Below are positions 49,122 to 57,891 of a DNA stretch of 64,000 bases, one piece after another. Where the stretch lies: positions 647,253-711,252 of the forward strand of contig NZ_JALHRX010000002.1 in NCBI RefSeq assembly GCF_023952475.1, given 5' to 3'. The position numbers and the translations under genes are program-made. Positions within the stretch are counted from its first letter, which is position 1; every line of letters starts with the position of its first letter. The stretch is from Cupriavidus sp. WGlv3. Its GTDB lineage: Bacteria; Pseudomonadota; Gammaproteobacteria; Burkholderiales; Burkholderiaceae. The notes under the pieces were generated by a model. That model was not told where the DNA came from, did not search any database, and worked only from the letters and a program-made list of their open reading frames with translations.

Positions 49122-49503
49122 GGCTTGTCATCTGTCGTCAGCTTGGCGGGCTCCGGCGACGCGCATCGGCATGCGGCCACGGCACGGCGACAGCGCGCAC
49201 GGGCGTGCGTCGGCCATGCGCGCGGGCGCACGAAGGCGGGATTACCGGAGACGAGAAGGGCTGGGGCGCGTGCCCGTCAGCCGCGCGGCGGCGGCGGGTG
49301 TGCACCGCCGGAGAACGGCGGCGGCGGCGCGACAGATGTGAACGCAGGCTGGCGACGCGGGCACGGCAACGCACGGCCCGGAGGCGCGGCGATGACGGGG
49401 CGTTGACGGTCTGCGGTCATGGTGGAAAGCGGAAGCCTTGAAGAAAGATCGACCGGCGTCGGTCAAAGTGGTGTGGCGATGCTATGCCTGCACGGCGCTC
49501 GCG
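49122..49503. other. 382-bp intergenic region between the DMT transporter and sirtuin genes
   Basis: I see no gene, terminator or convincing promoter. It is rich in CG-repeats (for example GGCGGCGGCG near 49320) that keep several short frames open on both strands, but none has a ribosome-binding site or recognisable protein. Confidence 0.5.
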
Positions 49504-50367
49504 TCAACGGGATCCTGCAGTGTCCTGCTCCAGCCGCGACACCAGTGCCTGCAGCGCCGGCGCGCAGCCGGCCTCGACCTTCAGCGCCAGCATGGCGTCG
49601 GCACGCGTGGTGCCCAGGTTGAGCGCGGCCACCGGCTTGCCCATCTGGCCGGCCCAGACGCAGAAGCGGTAGCCGGAATAGACCATCAGTGACGATCCCA
49701 CCACCAGCATCGCATCCGCGGCTGCCAGCGCCGCGCGGGCGGCATCGACACGCGCGCGCGGCACGGATTCGCCGAAGAACACCACATCAGGCTTGAGGAT
49801 GCCGCCGCAATGGCTGCAATCGGGCACCTGGAACTGCGCGAACAGCGGCGATTCGAAATGCACGTCGCCATCGGCGGCGGGCGTTGCGATCACGTCGCGC
49901 AGCGTAGCGTTGCGGGACACCAGCCAGTCCTGCAGGCCGGCGCGGTCGTGGCTGGCGCCGCAGTCCAGGCAGATGGCGCTGGCCAGGCTGCCGTGCAGCT
50001 CGATCACGCCGTGGCTGCCGGCGCGCTGGTGCAGGCCGTCGACATTCTGCGTGACCAGCGCCGTCATCCGGCCCTGCTTGCCGAGCCGCACCAGCGCGTG
50101 GTGGGCATCGTTGGGCCGCGCCTGCCCCGCCAGCGGCCAGCCGAGCATGCTGCGCGCCCAGTAGCGCTGGCGCCCGGCGTGCGAACCGAGAAAGGCCTGC
50201 AGCGTGATCGGCGGCGAGCGCTGCCACTGGCCGCGTGCGTCGCGGTAGCCGGGAATGCCGGAATCGGTGCTGATGCCGGCGCCGGTCAGCACGAACAGGC
50301 GCGGGTGGCGCTGCACGAAATCGAACAGCGCCGCCCCGGCTGCCGGGGAGGGCTGCGATGGCTGCAT
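49504..50367 (-). CDS. Sir2 family NAD-dependent protein deacylase (class II-like)
   Basis: This 287-aa sirtuin has the NAD loop VLTGAGISTDSGIPGYRD at about residue 22, the catalytic TQNVDGLHQRAGS with His in IELHGS, and a zinc site of four cysteines (CLDCG and CSHCGG). The GISTxSGIPxYRD pattern fits SIRT4-like class II sirtuins. It should remove acyl groups from lysines, or transfer ADP-ribose, using NAD. ATG 50367 is used; a TTG at 50394 overlapping the upstream stop (TTGA) would add nine residues and cannot be excluded. It forms a two-gene unit with the small Cys-rich gene just upstream. Confidence 0.93.
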   Translation of the reverse strand: MQPSQPSPAAGAALFDFVQRHPRLFVLTGAGISTDSGIPGYRDARGQWQRSPPITLQAFLGSHAGRQRYWARSMLGWPLAGQARPNDAHHALVRLGKQGRMTALVTQNVDGLHQRAGSHGVIELHGSLASAICLDCGASHDRAGLQDWLVSRNATLRDVIATPAADGDVHFESPLFAQFQVPDCSHCGGILKPDVVFFGESVPRARVDAARAALAAADAMLVVGSSLMVYSGYRFCVWAGQMGKPVAALNLGTTRADAMLALKVEAGCAPALQALVSRLEQDTAGSR

Positions 50368-50390
50368 GGCCGGGACGCTCAGGTGTGTGC

Positions 50391-50615
50391 TCAAGCTGCC
50401 GGATTCTCGGCATGGCGCGCGGCCTGGCGCGCCTCCCATGCCCGCAGCGCCTCGCGGTAGCGGTCCATCTCCTGGTAGTAGTAATCGAAGATGCAGGGAT
50501 CGCAGCCGGAGCCGCAGCACTCGCCATCGGCGGGCCGCTCCGGCGGCTCCGGGCGAGGATCGTCAGGGGTAAGCGTGGAACCGGCGAGGGGGACTACGGG
50601 GGACACTTGAGACAC
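50391..50615 (-). CDS. OXLD1-like/oxidoreductase-like domain small protein
   Basis: This protein of about 74 aa contains the domain PPERPADGECCGSGCDPCIFDYY followed (as read) by a basic helix, matching the 'oxidoreductase-like N-terminal' family of small Cys-rich proteins. Four cysteines in CCxxxCxxC spacing suggest metal or Fe-S binding. The start is GTG 50615 or GTG 50606; neither has a good ribosome-binding site, and longer readings are not conserved-looking. It is the first gene of a pair with the sirtuin, and is divergent from the patatin gene. Confidence 0.75.
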   Translation of the reverse strand: MSQVSPVVPLAGSTLTPDDPRPEPPERPADGECCGSGCDPCIFDYYYQEMDRYREALRAWEARQAARHAENPAA

Positions 50616-50854
50616 TTGCGGATCGCGCGCGCGGCGCCATGGCAGACCAGCCCCCAGTATATTCCGGCGCGCCCCCCGCTGCCCCGCAGCCTTGGCAGCG
50701 CCCCCAAGGCCGATCTGAACGCTTCCGAACCGCGTGTTGAATTGTTTTGGCAGGCGGCGCGTACAAGGGCCTGCACGCCACGTTTTGCCGGAAGATAGCC
50801 GGACTTCCCGCCCCGGCAACCGGCCACGCAACGGACTGCGACCCCGATCGAGCC

Positions 50855-53152
50855 ATGAAGGCAGCCCCACACCAACGCCTGCGCCACGCCAGCACGAAGA
50901 GTCTGCTTGCCGCGATCGCGCTGGCTGCCGGCGCCGCGACGGCCGCGGAGCGCCCGGCCGCCGGCCATGACGCCGGCGCTGCCGCGAGCCCCGCAGTCCC
51001 TGCCCATGTACAGCCTGCCGCGGCAGGCCGCCCCCGCATCTGCCTGGTGCTGTCGGGCGGCGGCGCGCGCGGCGCCGCGCATATCGGCGTGCTCAAGGTG
51101 CTGGAGGCGATGCGTATCCCGGTCGACTGCATCGCCGGCACCAGCATGGGCTCGCTGGTCGGCGGCGCCTACGCTACCGGCATGGGGCCAACTGAAATGG
51201 AACAGTTGGTCAGCGGCCTGAGCACCAACAAGCTGTTCAAGGAACGGCCGCCGCGCCAGGACCTGAGCGTGCGGCGCAAGCAGGACGACTTCACCAACCT
51301 GTTCACGCCGGAGATCGGCTTGCAGGCAAGCGGCGTGCTGCTGCCGAAGGGCGCGGTCTCCGGCGTGCAGCTGGAGACGGTGCTGCGCCAACTGGCCAGG
51401 ACCCCGGGCTACCGCGATTTCGACCGCTTGCCGATCCCGTACCGCGCGGTGGCGACGGACCTGGTGGCGGGCACGCCGATGGTGTTCAGCGAGGGCGAAC
51501 TGGCCAACGTGATGCGCGCCAGCATGTCGGTGCCGGGGGCGGTGGCCCCGGCGGAATACGCGGGCCGGCTGCTGGTCGACGGCGGACTGACCGACAACCT
51601 GCCGGTGGGCGTGGCGCGCAGCATGGGCGCCGATATCGTCATCGCCGTGAACCTGGGCACGCCACTGATGAAGCGCGAGGAGCTGACCTCGGTGATCGGC
51701 GTGACCGGCCAGATGCTGAACATCCTGACCGAGCAGAACGTGCGCGCATCGCTGGCCTCGCTGCGGCCCACCGACGTGCTGATCGAGCCCGCGCTGGGCG
51801 ACTTTTCCGCGACCGACTTCGACCACCTGTCGACCACCATCCCGATCGGCGAGGCCGCCGCGCGCAACGTCGCCGATCGCCTCGCGCCGCTGGCGTTGCC
51901 GCCGGCGCAGTATGCCGAGCTGCGCGCGGCCCAGCAGGCGGTGCAGCCGCCCGACACCCGCCCCGTCGACGAAATCCGGCTGGCGCCGCTGCATCGCGTC
52001 AATCCGGACTATGCCACCGCGGTGATGCAGACCCGGCCGGGCGAGCCGATCGACCAGGCCGCGCTGGACCAGGACATGCGCCGCCTGTTCGGCACCGGCG
52101 ACTTCGAGCATGTCAACTACGGCATCCTGGAAGAGCCCGGCCGGCGCGTGCTGACGGTCAATGCCGTGGAAAAATCGTGGGGCCCCGACTACCTGCGTTT
52201 CGGGCTGGGACTGAGTTCGGACTTCCGCGGCGACGCCTACTTCAACCTGGTCGGCAGCTACCGGCGCACCTGGCTCAATGCGCTGGGGGCGGAATGGCGC
52301 ACCGACGCGCAGGTGGGCCAGACCTCGGCGCTGAGCAGCGAGTTCTACCAGCCGCTGGACACGCGCCAGTTCTTCTTCATCGCGCCGCGCATCGAGCTCG
52401 AGCGGCGCCCGGTCAATGTGTTCCAGGGCAGCACGCGCATCGCCACCTACGACGTGCGCCGCTTCGACCTGGCGCTCGACGTCGGCAGCCAGTTCACCAA
52501 GTACGGCGAGCTGCGCGTCGGGGTGCAGGCCGGCTCGGAGCATGCCACCCTGAGCACCGGCCCGGCGTCGCTGGCGCCGGGTCCGGGCAACATCCGGCGC
52601 GGGGCCATCACCGGGCGGCTGTTCTTCGACCAGCTCGACAGCGTGGACTTCCCGCGCTTCGGCTATGCGGGCGGGGTGCGGATCTACGCCTCGCAACCGG
52701 GGCTCGGAGCCGACCAGACCTATATCAAGGCGCAGGCCGATGGCATCTATGCCCATTCGTTCGGCGACCATACGCTGTCGTTTGGCTTCAAGGTCGGCGG
52801 CAATCCCGGCGGCAAGCCGCTGCCGAACTACGACCAGTTCCAGTGGGGCGGCTTCCTGCAGCAGTCCGGCTACGCGACCGGGCAGCTGATGGGCAGCAAC
52901 CTGCAGTTTGCGCGGCTGGTGTACTACAACAAGCTGGCGCGGCAGACCCTGCTGCAGGGCGTCTACGCCGGCTTCTCGCTGGAGGCGGGCCGCGTCGGCG
53001 ACCCGCTGGTGCCGGGCAGCCCGACCGGGCTGCTCAAGTCCGGCTCGCTGTTCCTGGCGCTCGACAGCCCGCTCGGGCCGCTGTACCTGGCTTATGGCCG
53101 CGCCGCGGCCGGCGTCTTCAGCTTCTACCTGTACCTGGGTAAGCCGTTCTGA
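50855..53152 (+). CDS. PlpD-type patatin-like phospholipase autotransporter (type Vd)
   Basis: This 765-aa secreted protein has a signal peptide ending AGAATAA (about residue 31), then a patatin phospholipase domain at about 60-260. The oxyanion loop SGGGARGAAH, nucleophile GTSMGSLVGG and Asp in VDGGLTDN are complete. A POTRA-like segment (HRVNPDYATAVMQ) follows, and a C-terminal barrel starting near residue 440 ends LYLGKPF with terminal Phe. This is the architecture of type Vd secretion, where one polypeptide carries hydrolase and outer-membrane pore. ATG 50855 is chosen because the signal peptide begins there. Substrates are probably phospholipids. A terminator lies 120 bp downstream. Confidence 0.93.
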   Translation: MKAAPHQRLRHASTKSLLAAIALAAGAATAAERPAAGHDAGAAASPAVPAHVQPAAAGRPRICLVLSGGGARGAAHIGVLKVLEAMRIPVDCIAGTSMGSLVGGAYATGMGPTEMEQLVSGLSTNKLFKERPPRQDLSVRRKQDDFTNLFTPEIGLQASGVLLPKGAVSGVQLETVLRQLARTPGYRDFDRLPIPYRAVATDLVAGTPMVFSEGELANVMRASMSVPGAVAPAEYAGRLLVDGGLTDNLPVGVARSMGADIVIAVNLGTPLMKREELTSVIGVTGQMLNILTEQNVRASLASLRPTDVLIEPALGDFSATDFDHLSTTIPIGEAAARNVADRLAPLALPPAQYAELRAAQQAVQPPDTRPVDEIRLAPLHRVNPDYATAVMQTRPGEPIDQAALDQDMRRLFGTGDFEHVNYGILEEPGRRVLTVNAVEKSWGPDYLRFGLGLSSDFRGDAYFNLVGSYRRTWLNALGAEWRTDAQVGQTSALSSEFYQPLDTRQFFFIAPRIELERRPVNVFQGSTRIATYDVRRFDLALDVGSQFTKYGELRVGVQAGSEHATLSTGPASLAPGPGNIRRGAITGRLFFDQLDSVDFPRFGYAGGVRIYASQPGLGADQTYIKAQADGIYAHSFGDHTLSFGFKVGGNPGGKPLPNYDQFQWGGFLQQSGYATGQLMGSNLQFARLVYYNKLARQTLLQGVYAGFSLEAGRVGDPLVPGSPTGLLKSGSLFLALDSPLGPLYLAYGRAAAGVFSFYLYLGKPF

Positions 53153-53225
53153 CGCGGCGCGGCAATGTGCGCCTGCCGTACCCCACCAAAGTTGTATGTA
53201 ATGTCTTAATTCAAATGTCTATACT

Positions 53226-53297
53226 TTTCCTGTCACCAAGACCCCCTCTTGAATGACAACCTTCCCCGGTCGCCGCTTCCCCAGCGGCGACTTTTTT
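53226..53297 (+). ncRNA. Candidate small RNA or leader ending at a strong terminator
   Basis: An AT-rich island precedes a TATACT -10 element at 53220-53225. About 45 bases later a 9-bp GC stem (53269-53291) with six T residues forms a perfect Rho-independent terminator. The 60-70 nt between them contains a short ATG frame but no protein-like sequence. It may be an independent small RNA or simply the patatin terminator; a -35 element is weak. Confidence 0.35.
53269..53297 (+). terminator. Rho-independent terminator downstream of the patatin gene
   Basis: The stem GTCGCCGCT / AGCGGCGAC, loop TCCCC and a run of six T residues are unambiguous. It separates the patatin gene from the YeeE/YedE pair, so that pair needs its own promoter or read-through, and it argues against any start for the next gene upstream of 53298. 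Confidence 0.9.
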
Positions 53298-53389
53298 ATG
53301 GGCGCGTGGGCCGACTATGGCGCGCCTATAATCCCTGCCTTGGGCTGCACTTGCGGCCGCCTCCGCGCCAGATTCCGCGCGCACCCTTC

Positions 53390-53824
53390 ATGCAGATCGA
53401 CTTCCAGTATTTCACGCCGTGGCTTGCGCTCGCCGGCGGGCTTGTCATCGGCCTCGCGGCGGCGCTGATGATTCTCGGCCTGGGCCGCATCGCCGGCATC
53501 AGCGGCATCGTCGGTGGCCTGCTTCGGCTGCCGCATGGCGACACCGCATGGCGCATCGCCTTTGTCATCGGGCTGCTGCTGTCGCCATGGCTGGCGACCG
53601 CCTTCGATGCCATGCCCGCGGCACGCATCGACGCGGGATGGACCGAGGTGTTGGTAGCCGGGCTGCTGGTCGGCGTGGGCACGCGCTATGCCGGCGGCTG
53701 CACCAGCGGCCATGGCGTATGCGGCCTGTCGCGCGGTTCGGTGCGTTCGCTGGCGGCCACCGTGACCTTCATGATGGCCGGCTTCCTGACGGTGCTGGTG
53801 CAGCGCCACGTGCTGGGAGGCTGA
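53390..53824 (+). CDS. YeeE/YedE sulfur-transport family protein, first half (PmpA-like)
   Basis: This 144-aa protein has four membrane helices and the family motif AGGCTSGHGVCGLSRGS, whose cysteines are central for thiosulfate-type transport in YeeE. It is the first half of a two-gene version of the family. ATG 53390 is chosen because a terminator ends at 53297; longer readings would cross it. The second half follows three bases after the stop. Import or export of sulfur compounds is expected, but no rhodanese or beta-lactamase-fold partner, often linked, is present. Confidence 0.9.
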   Translation: MQIDFQYFTPWLALAGGLVIGLAAALMILGLGRIAGISGIVGGLLRLPHGDTAWRIAFVIGLLLSPWLATAFDAMPAARIDAGWTEVLVAGLLVGVGTRYAGGCTSGHGVCGLSRGSVRSLAATVTFMMAGFLTVLVQRHVLGG

Positions 53825-53827
53825 ACC

Positions 53828-54253
53828 ATGGGCACGCTGCTGTCGTTGCTGGCCGGACTGGTGTTCGGCATCGGCCTGATCCTCTCCGGCATGGCCAACC
53901 CGGCCAAGGTGCTGGGTTTTCTCGACCTCGCGGGAGCGTGGGACCCGTCACTTGCCTTCGTCATGGCCGGCGCGATCGGGGTCGGCGTGGTGGCTTTTGC
54001 GCTGGCACGCCGGCGCCAGCACTCATGGCTTGGGCTGCCAATGCAGTGGCCGGCGCTGGCCGCGGTCACGCCGCGCCTGCTGCTGGGTAGTGCCGCCTTC
54101 GGGATCGGCTGGGGCCTGGCCGGCTTTTGCCCGGGCCCCGCGCTAGTCGCGCTGGGTGCCGGCTATGCCAAGGCGTGGGGCTTTGTCGCGGCGATGCTCG
54201 GGGGCATGGCGTTGTTCGAGGTGGTCGAAGCGCTGACCAGGCGCCGCCAATGA
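53828..54253 (+). CDS. YeeE/YedE sulfur-transport family protein, second half (PmpB-like, DUF6691)
   Basis: This 141-aa membrane protein has the DUF6691/YeeE C-terminal signature: LLAGLVFGIGLILSGMANPAKVLGFLD, then GLAGFCPGPALVALGAG with a conserved cysteine. With the preceding gene it forms a heteromer equal to one full-length YeeE. The start lies three bases after the partner's stop, so translation should be coupled. An IclR regulator gene follows after 94 bp, on the same strand, and may be unrelated. Confidence 0.9.
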   Translation: MGTLLSLLAGLVFGIGLILSGMANPAKVLGFLDLAGAWDPSLAFVMAGAIGVGVVAFALARRRQHSWLGLPMQWPALAAVTPRLLLGSAAFGIGWGLAGFCPGPALVALGAGYAKAWGFVAAMLGGMALFEVVEALTRRRQ

Positions 54254-54347
54254 CGCAGCGCAGCATGCAAGCAGTGCTGGCCCGCGGCGCCGGAGCGGTT
54301 TAACATTGCGCGATTATCGAACGACCGCAGACCACTCCCAGCCTCCC

Positions 54348-55196
54348 ATGGATGTCCTTCGCCCCATCGGTCTTGGCCATGCCCAGGCCGACACCGTCCG
54401 CGTTGCCCGGCCCCAGGCCGACCTGCTCGCCAGCTTTGCCGGCGATCCCAACTTCATGCTGTCGCTGGCGCGCGGGCTGACCGTGCTGGAAGCGTTTTCC
54501 GAGCGCAAGCGCCCGCTGACGATCTCGCAGGTGGCACAGCGCACCCAGCTCTCACGCGCTTCGGTGCGGCGCTGCCTGTATACGCTGGAGCAGCTGGGCT
54601 ATGTCAGCCAGCAGGACGGGCAATTCGCGCTGCGTCCGCGCGTGCTGCACCTGGGGCATGCGTATTTCTCGTCGACTTCGCTGGTGTCGCTGGCGCAGCC
54701 GATCCTGGACAACCTGAGCGCGCGCATCCACGAGACCTGCACGCTGGCGATCCTGGACGGGACCGACATCCTGTACCTGGTGCGCTCCGAAGTGCAGCGC
54801 GTGCTGAACTATTCGCTCGGCATGGGCAGCCGCCTGCCGGCCTATTGCACCTCGAACGGCCGGCTGCTGCTTGCCCACCAGCCCGCCACGGTGCTCGACG
54901 GCTTCTTCGAGCATGCCGAGCTGCGCCCGCGCACGCTGCAGACCAAGGTCTCGCGGCAGGAGCTGGAAGCGTGCTTCGAGCGTGCCCGCGAAGTGGACTA
55001 TGTGATCGTCGATGAAGAGCTGGAGCCCGGCCTGCGCGCCATGGCCGTGCCGGTGCGCTCGGCCTCGGGCATCGTGCTGGCGGGGCTGAGCGTGAGCGTG
55101 CGTGCCGCGCGCGTCTCCGAAGCGGACATGATCACGCGGCTGCTGGCGCCGATGCGCGAAGCGGCCGCCGCGATCGGCCGGATGGTCGGGTCCTGA
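54348..55196 (+). CDS. IclR family regulator (PcaR/PobR-like)
   Basis: This 282-aa regulator has an N-terminal winged helix (LARGLTVLEAFSERKRPLTISQVAQR, then TQLSRASVRRCLYTLEQLGY) and a C-terminal effector domain with DGTDILYLVRSEVQR and VDEELEPGLRAMAVPVRSA. The PcaR/PobR/PcaU branch, which controls aromatic (protocatechuate, beta-ketoadipate) catabolism, has the same SRASVRR recognition helix. No aromatic degradation genes are adjacent here, so the targets are probably elsewhere. ATG 54348 is preferred over a start 14 codons upstream. Confidence 0.9.
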   Translation: MDVLRPIGLGHAQADTVRVARPQADLLASFAGDPNFMLSLARGLTVLEAFSERKRPLTISQVAQRTQLSRASVRRCLYTLEQLGYVSQQDGQFALRPRVLHLGHAYFSSTSLVSLAQPILDNLSARIHETCTLAILDGTDILYLVRSEVQRVLNYSLGMGSRLPAYCTSNGRLLLAHQPATVLDGFFEHAELRPRTLQTKVSRQELEACFERAREVDYVIVDEELEPGLRAMAVPVRSASGIVLAGLSVSVRAARVSEADMITRLLAPMREAAAAIGRMVGS

Positions 55197-55292
55197 GCCT
55201 GACACTTGCTGTTTGCCGGCTTGCCGGCACGGCCACACGCCGGGACGGTGCCGCCATTGCGCCGGTGACCCCGTCCCCGCCAGGGCGGCGTC

Positions 55293-56045
55293 TCAGCCGC
55301 GGTGCGCCAGTTCGAGCGCGAACACCAGCCGCTGCAGGAAGTTCTCCATGCGCCCGTCCGGATTGACGAAGGCGCAGCCGAAGTGGTGGATGGCGCTGTC
55401 GTCGTGGCCCACCAGCCAGTGGCCGACCACCTGCATGTCCACCTCCAGCCTGCCCAGCTCGCGGAAGTCCAGCCGGCACTTCGCCACCGTGGTCCCAACC
55501 GGCAGATGGTCGGCGGTGACGGTCTTGGAGCGCAAGCCCACGCCGGACAGCGACAGATCGGCGATATCGAGGCCCAGCACGGTCTTGTCCGGCATCGGCA
55601 TCTCGCAGCGGTAGCCCTTGGTCACCAGCGTGCGCGCGCGGAAATGGCGGCGGCGCTGGAAGTGATAGAGCTTTTCCGGAAACTCGACGACGAAGGCGGG
55701 GCCGTCTTCATAGCGCGTGGCCGCCGGCTGGCCCACCACGAAGTTGACCGGCACGCCGCGCAGCAGCCCGGAGAACGCGTTTTCTTCGGAGGTCATCAGC
55801 GACATCCGTTCGGGCTCGGCGTTGCACCAGTCGAACACGAAGGTGCGGTTGACCGGGTCGACATGCAGGATCGAGGTAACGAACTGGTGCGCGGTGCGGG
55901 TGCGCACGCTCAGCATGCACTTCTGCCACGCCAGGTCGCGCAGCACCGTGCCGATCTGCGAGTTGTGGGTCAGGCGATAGCGGTCGTCCGCCGGGTCGGC
56001 TTCGGCGTCGTGATCGGCGGGCCCGGGGGCGTCGTGCTGGTTCAT
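55293..56045 (-). CDS. YcgR-type flagellar brake protein (PilZ domain)
   Basis: This 250-aa protein has the N-terminal YcgR domain (residues 20-120) and a C-terminal PilZ domain that binds cyclic di-GMP. The RxxxR motif appears as RRRHFRAR and the second part as DLSLSGVGLRS, both intact. Such proteins slow flagellar rotation or bias the motor when cyclic di-GMP is high. No flagellar genes adjoin it in this window, but the chemoreceptor at 7452 shows the organism is probably motile. ATG 56045 is chosen; upstream in-frame ATGs exist but add low-complexity sequence. Confidence 0.93.
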   Translation of the reverse strand: MNQHDAPGPADHDAEADPADDRYRLTHNSQIGTVLRDLAWQKCMLSVRTRTAHQFVTSILHVDPVNRTFVFDWCNAEPERMSLMTSEENAFSGLLRGVPVNFVVGQPAATRYEDGPAFVVEFPEKLYHFQRRRHFRARTLVTKGYRCEMPMPDKTVLGLDIADLSLSGVGLRSKTVTADHLPVGTTVAKCRLDFRELGRLEVDMQVVGHWLVGHDDSAIHHFGCAFVNPDGRMENFLQRLVFALELAHRG

Positions 56046-56252
56046 AGGTTCACGCAACATCTGGAGGGGCTGGGAGCGACGGCTATGGCACAGCCGCGGA
56101 CCAGCCGGAGCCGTCGGCGGCACCGGCCTGCCGGCCGCGCGCCGCATGTTAAGCGCCTGCACCATTAGCCGGCAAGACCGATGATCTCACTTCGGCAAAT
56201 CTGTGGCAGAACTTGAGGACAGACTTCCGGGGGGTAGCGCCTGGCGCGGCTT

Positions 56253-57134
56253 TCAGGCCTGCGGCGGCGGCACGAGCGTGGCCTGCGCCGCCTCGCGCAG
56301 CCATGCGAGCAGGGCCAGCCGGCGCGTGTCGTGCTCGAACGGCGCCGGCGACAGCAGGTGGTAGGCCGAGCCATCGGCCGCAAAGCCGAATGGCGCGGCC
56401 AGCCGGCCGTCGGCGATCTCGTCGGCAGCCATCAGCTGCGAAGCCATGGCCCAGCCCAGGCCTGCCGCGGCGGCCTGCAGGCTCAGATAGAAATGCTCGT
56501 ACCAGGCGTCGCCGTCCAGGCGCAGGCGGCCCGCGTCATCGGGGCACGCCGCCTGCCAGCGCTGCCAGGCCTCCGGCCGCGTGCGCGTGTGCAACCGCAC
56601 CGGCGCCACCGCCGCATCCTCGGCGGCCCGAGGCCGGCACACCGGACCCACGCGTTCCTGCACCACCTCGCGCGCATGCCAGCGCGCATCGAAGCCAAAG
56701 TCGTTGCGCCGCAGCGCCAGGTCGGCGCCGCTGCGCGCAAAGTCGATCGGCCCGCCCGCCGCCATCAGGTGCAGCGGAATGTCGGGATGGCGCGCGGCAA
56801 AGCGCGGCAGACGCGGGATCAGCCAGCGCATGGCGATGGTCGGCTCGCACGACAGCACCAGGGCCCGCCCCGCGGGTTGCGTGCGGATGCGCGCGGCCGC
56901 GGCGGCCAGACCCTCCATCGACTGCGTCGCCGCCGCAAACAGCGAGCGCCCCGCCTCGGTCAGGAACACGCCGCGGTTGCGCCGCTCGAACAGCGCCACG
57001 CCAAGTGTGTCCTCCAGCTGGCGGATCTGCCGGCTGACCGCGCCATGGGTCAGGTGCAGCTCCTCCGCCGCGCGGGCAAAGCTCTCATGGCGCGCCGCGG
57101 CCTCGAAGAATCGGATCCATCCCAGCCAGTGCAT
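56253..57134 (-). CDS. LysR family transcriptional regulator
   Basis: This 293-aa regulator has the DNA-binding part WIRFFEAAARHESFARAAEEL and HGAVSRQIRQLEDTLG, of the GcvA/AmpR-like branch, and an effector domain with DLALRRNDF. It is divergent from the LysE-type exporter over 133 bp, the classic arrangement in which the regulator controls export of an amino acid. The effector is not identifiable. The gene upstream on its strand ends elsewhere, so it forms a single transcription unit. Confidence 0.94.
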   Translation of the reverse strand: MHWLGWIRFFEAAARHESFARAAEELHLTHGAVSRQIRQLEDTLGVALFERRNRGVFLTEAGRSLFAAATQSMEGLAAAAARIRTQPAGRALVLSCEPTIAMRWLIPRLPRFAARHPDIPLHLMAAGGPIDFARSGADLALRRNDFGFDARWHAREVVQERVGPVCRPRAAEDAAVAPVRLHTRTRPEAWQRWQAACPDDAGRLRLDGDAWYEHFYLSLQAAAAGLGWAMASQLMAADEIADGRLAAPFGFAADGSAYHLLSPAPFEHDTRRLALLAWLREAAQATLVPPPQA

Positions 57135-57267
57135 CGGTCAGTTTTTCTCACGGAATCGCGCGAGTATATATCGGTTGTGGGGGCGCTATCCGGCACGCAG
57201 AATTGGGTACGCTTTTGGTCCCCACGAACCGGGATCGGCCCCAAAACACAACATATTCTGACGCAAC

Positions 57268-57891
57268 ATGCCCCCTCTCGCCGAATCCCTGGCGGTCGCC
57301 GCGGTGACCGTGCTGGCAGTAATCAGTCCCGGCCCGGACTTCGCCATGGTCACCCGCAACAGCTACCTGTACGGCCGCCGTGCCGGCTTGCTCAGTGCAC
57401 TCGGCATCGCCCTGGGCGTGCAGGTGCATGTGCTCTATACGATGTTCGGGGTGTCGCTGCTGATGGCACACGCGCATAGCGTGCTGACGGTGGTGAAGGC
57501 GCTGGGCGCCGTCTATCTGATCTGGATCGGCCTGCAGACGCTGCGCAAGCGCGGCGCGCTGACGGTGGACCTGCACGGCGGCCGGGCGCTGGCCCCGCTG
57601 GCGGCGTTGCGAATGGGCCTCCTGACCAATGCGTTGAACCCCAAGACCACGCTGTTCGTCGTCAGCACTTACACCCAGGTGGTGGATGCCCAAACCCCGG
57701 TGCCGGTGCAGTGGGCCTATGGCGGGTTCATGTCGGTGGCGCACCTGGTGTGGTTCAGCGTGGTGGCGTGGGTGTTCACCGCGCCGGCGCTGCGCGCGGC
57801 CATGCTGCGGCGCCAGCGGCTGCTGGACCGCGCCATCGGCTCGGCCCTGTGCGGACTGGGCGCGGCGCTGGGCTTCAGCAACCTGGCGTAG
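57268..57891 (+). CDS. LysE family amino acid/metabolite exporter
   Basis: This 207-aa membrane protein of the LysE/RhtB superfamily exports amino acids or related compounds. The signature is AVISPGPDFAMVTRNSYLYGRRAG, followed by LGIALGVQVHVLYT and KALGAVYLIWIGLQTLR. Six helices are predicted. It is divergent from a LysR regulator, which probably controls it. The tail overlaps the convergent thpR gene by 17 bp. The export substrate is unknown. Confidence 0.94.
   Translation: MPPLAESLAVAAVTVLAVISPGPDFAMVTRNSYLYGRRAGLLSALGIALGVQVHVLYTMFGVSLLMAHAHSVLTVVKALGAVYLIWIGLQTLRKRGALTVDLHGGRALAPLAALRMGLLTNALNPKTTLFVVSTYTQVVDAQTPVPVQWAYGGFMSVAHLVWFSVVAWVFTAPALRAAMLRRQRLLDRAIGSALCGLGAALGFSNLA

Noticed and set aside
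50594..52771. 725-codon minus-strand frame opposite the patatin gene
   Set aside because: Antisense shadow rich in Arg, His and Gln; the plus-strand protein has all patatin and barrel signatures.
53249..53389. Longer N-terminus of the first YeeE/YedE gene from ATG 53249
   Set aside because: It would include the strong terminator at 53269-53297 and adds no conserved sequence; ATG 53390 begins the membrane domain.
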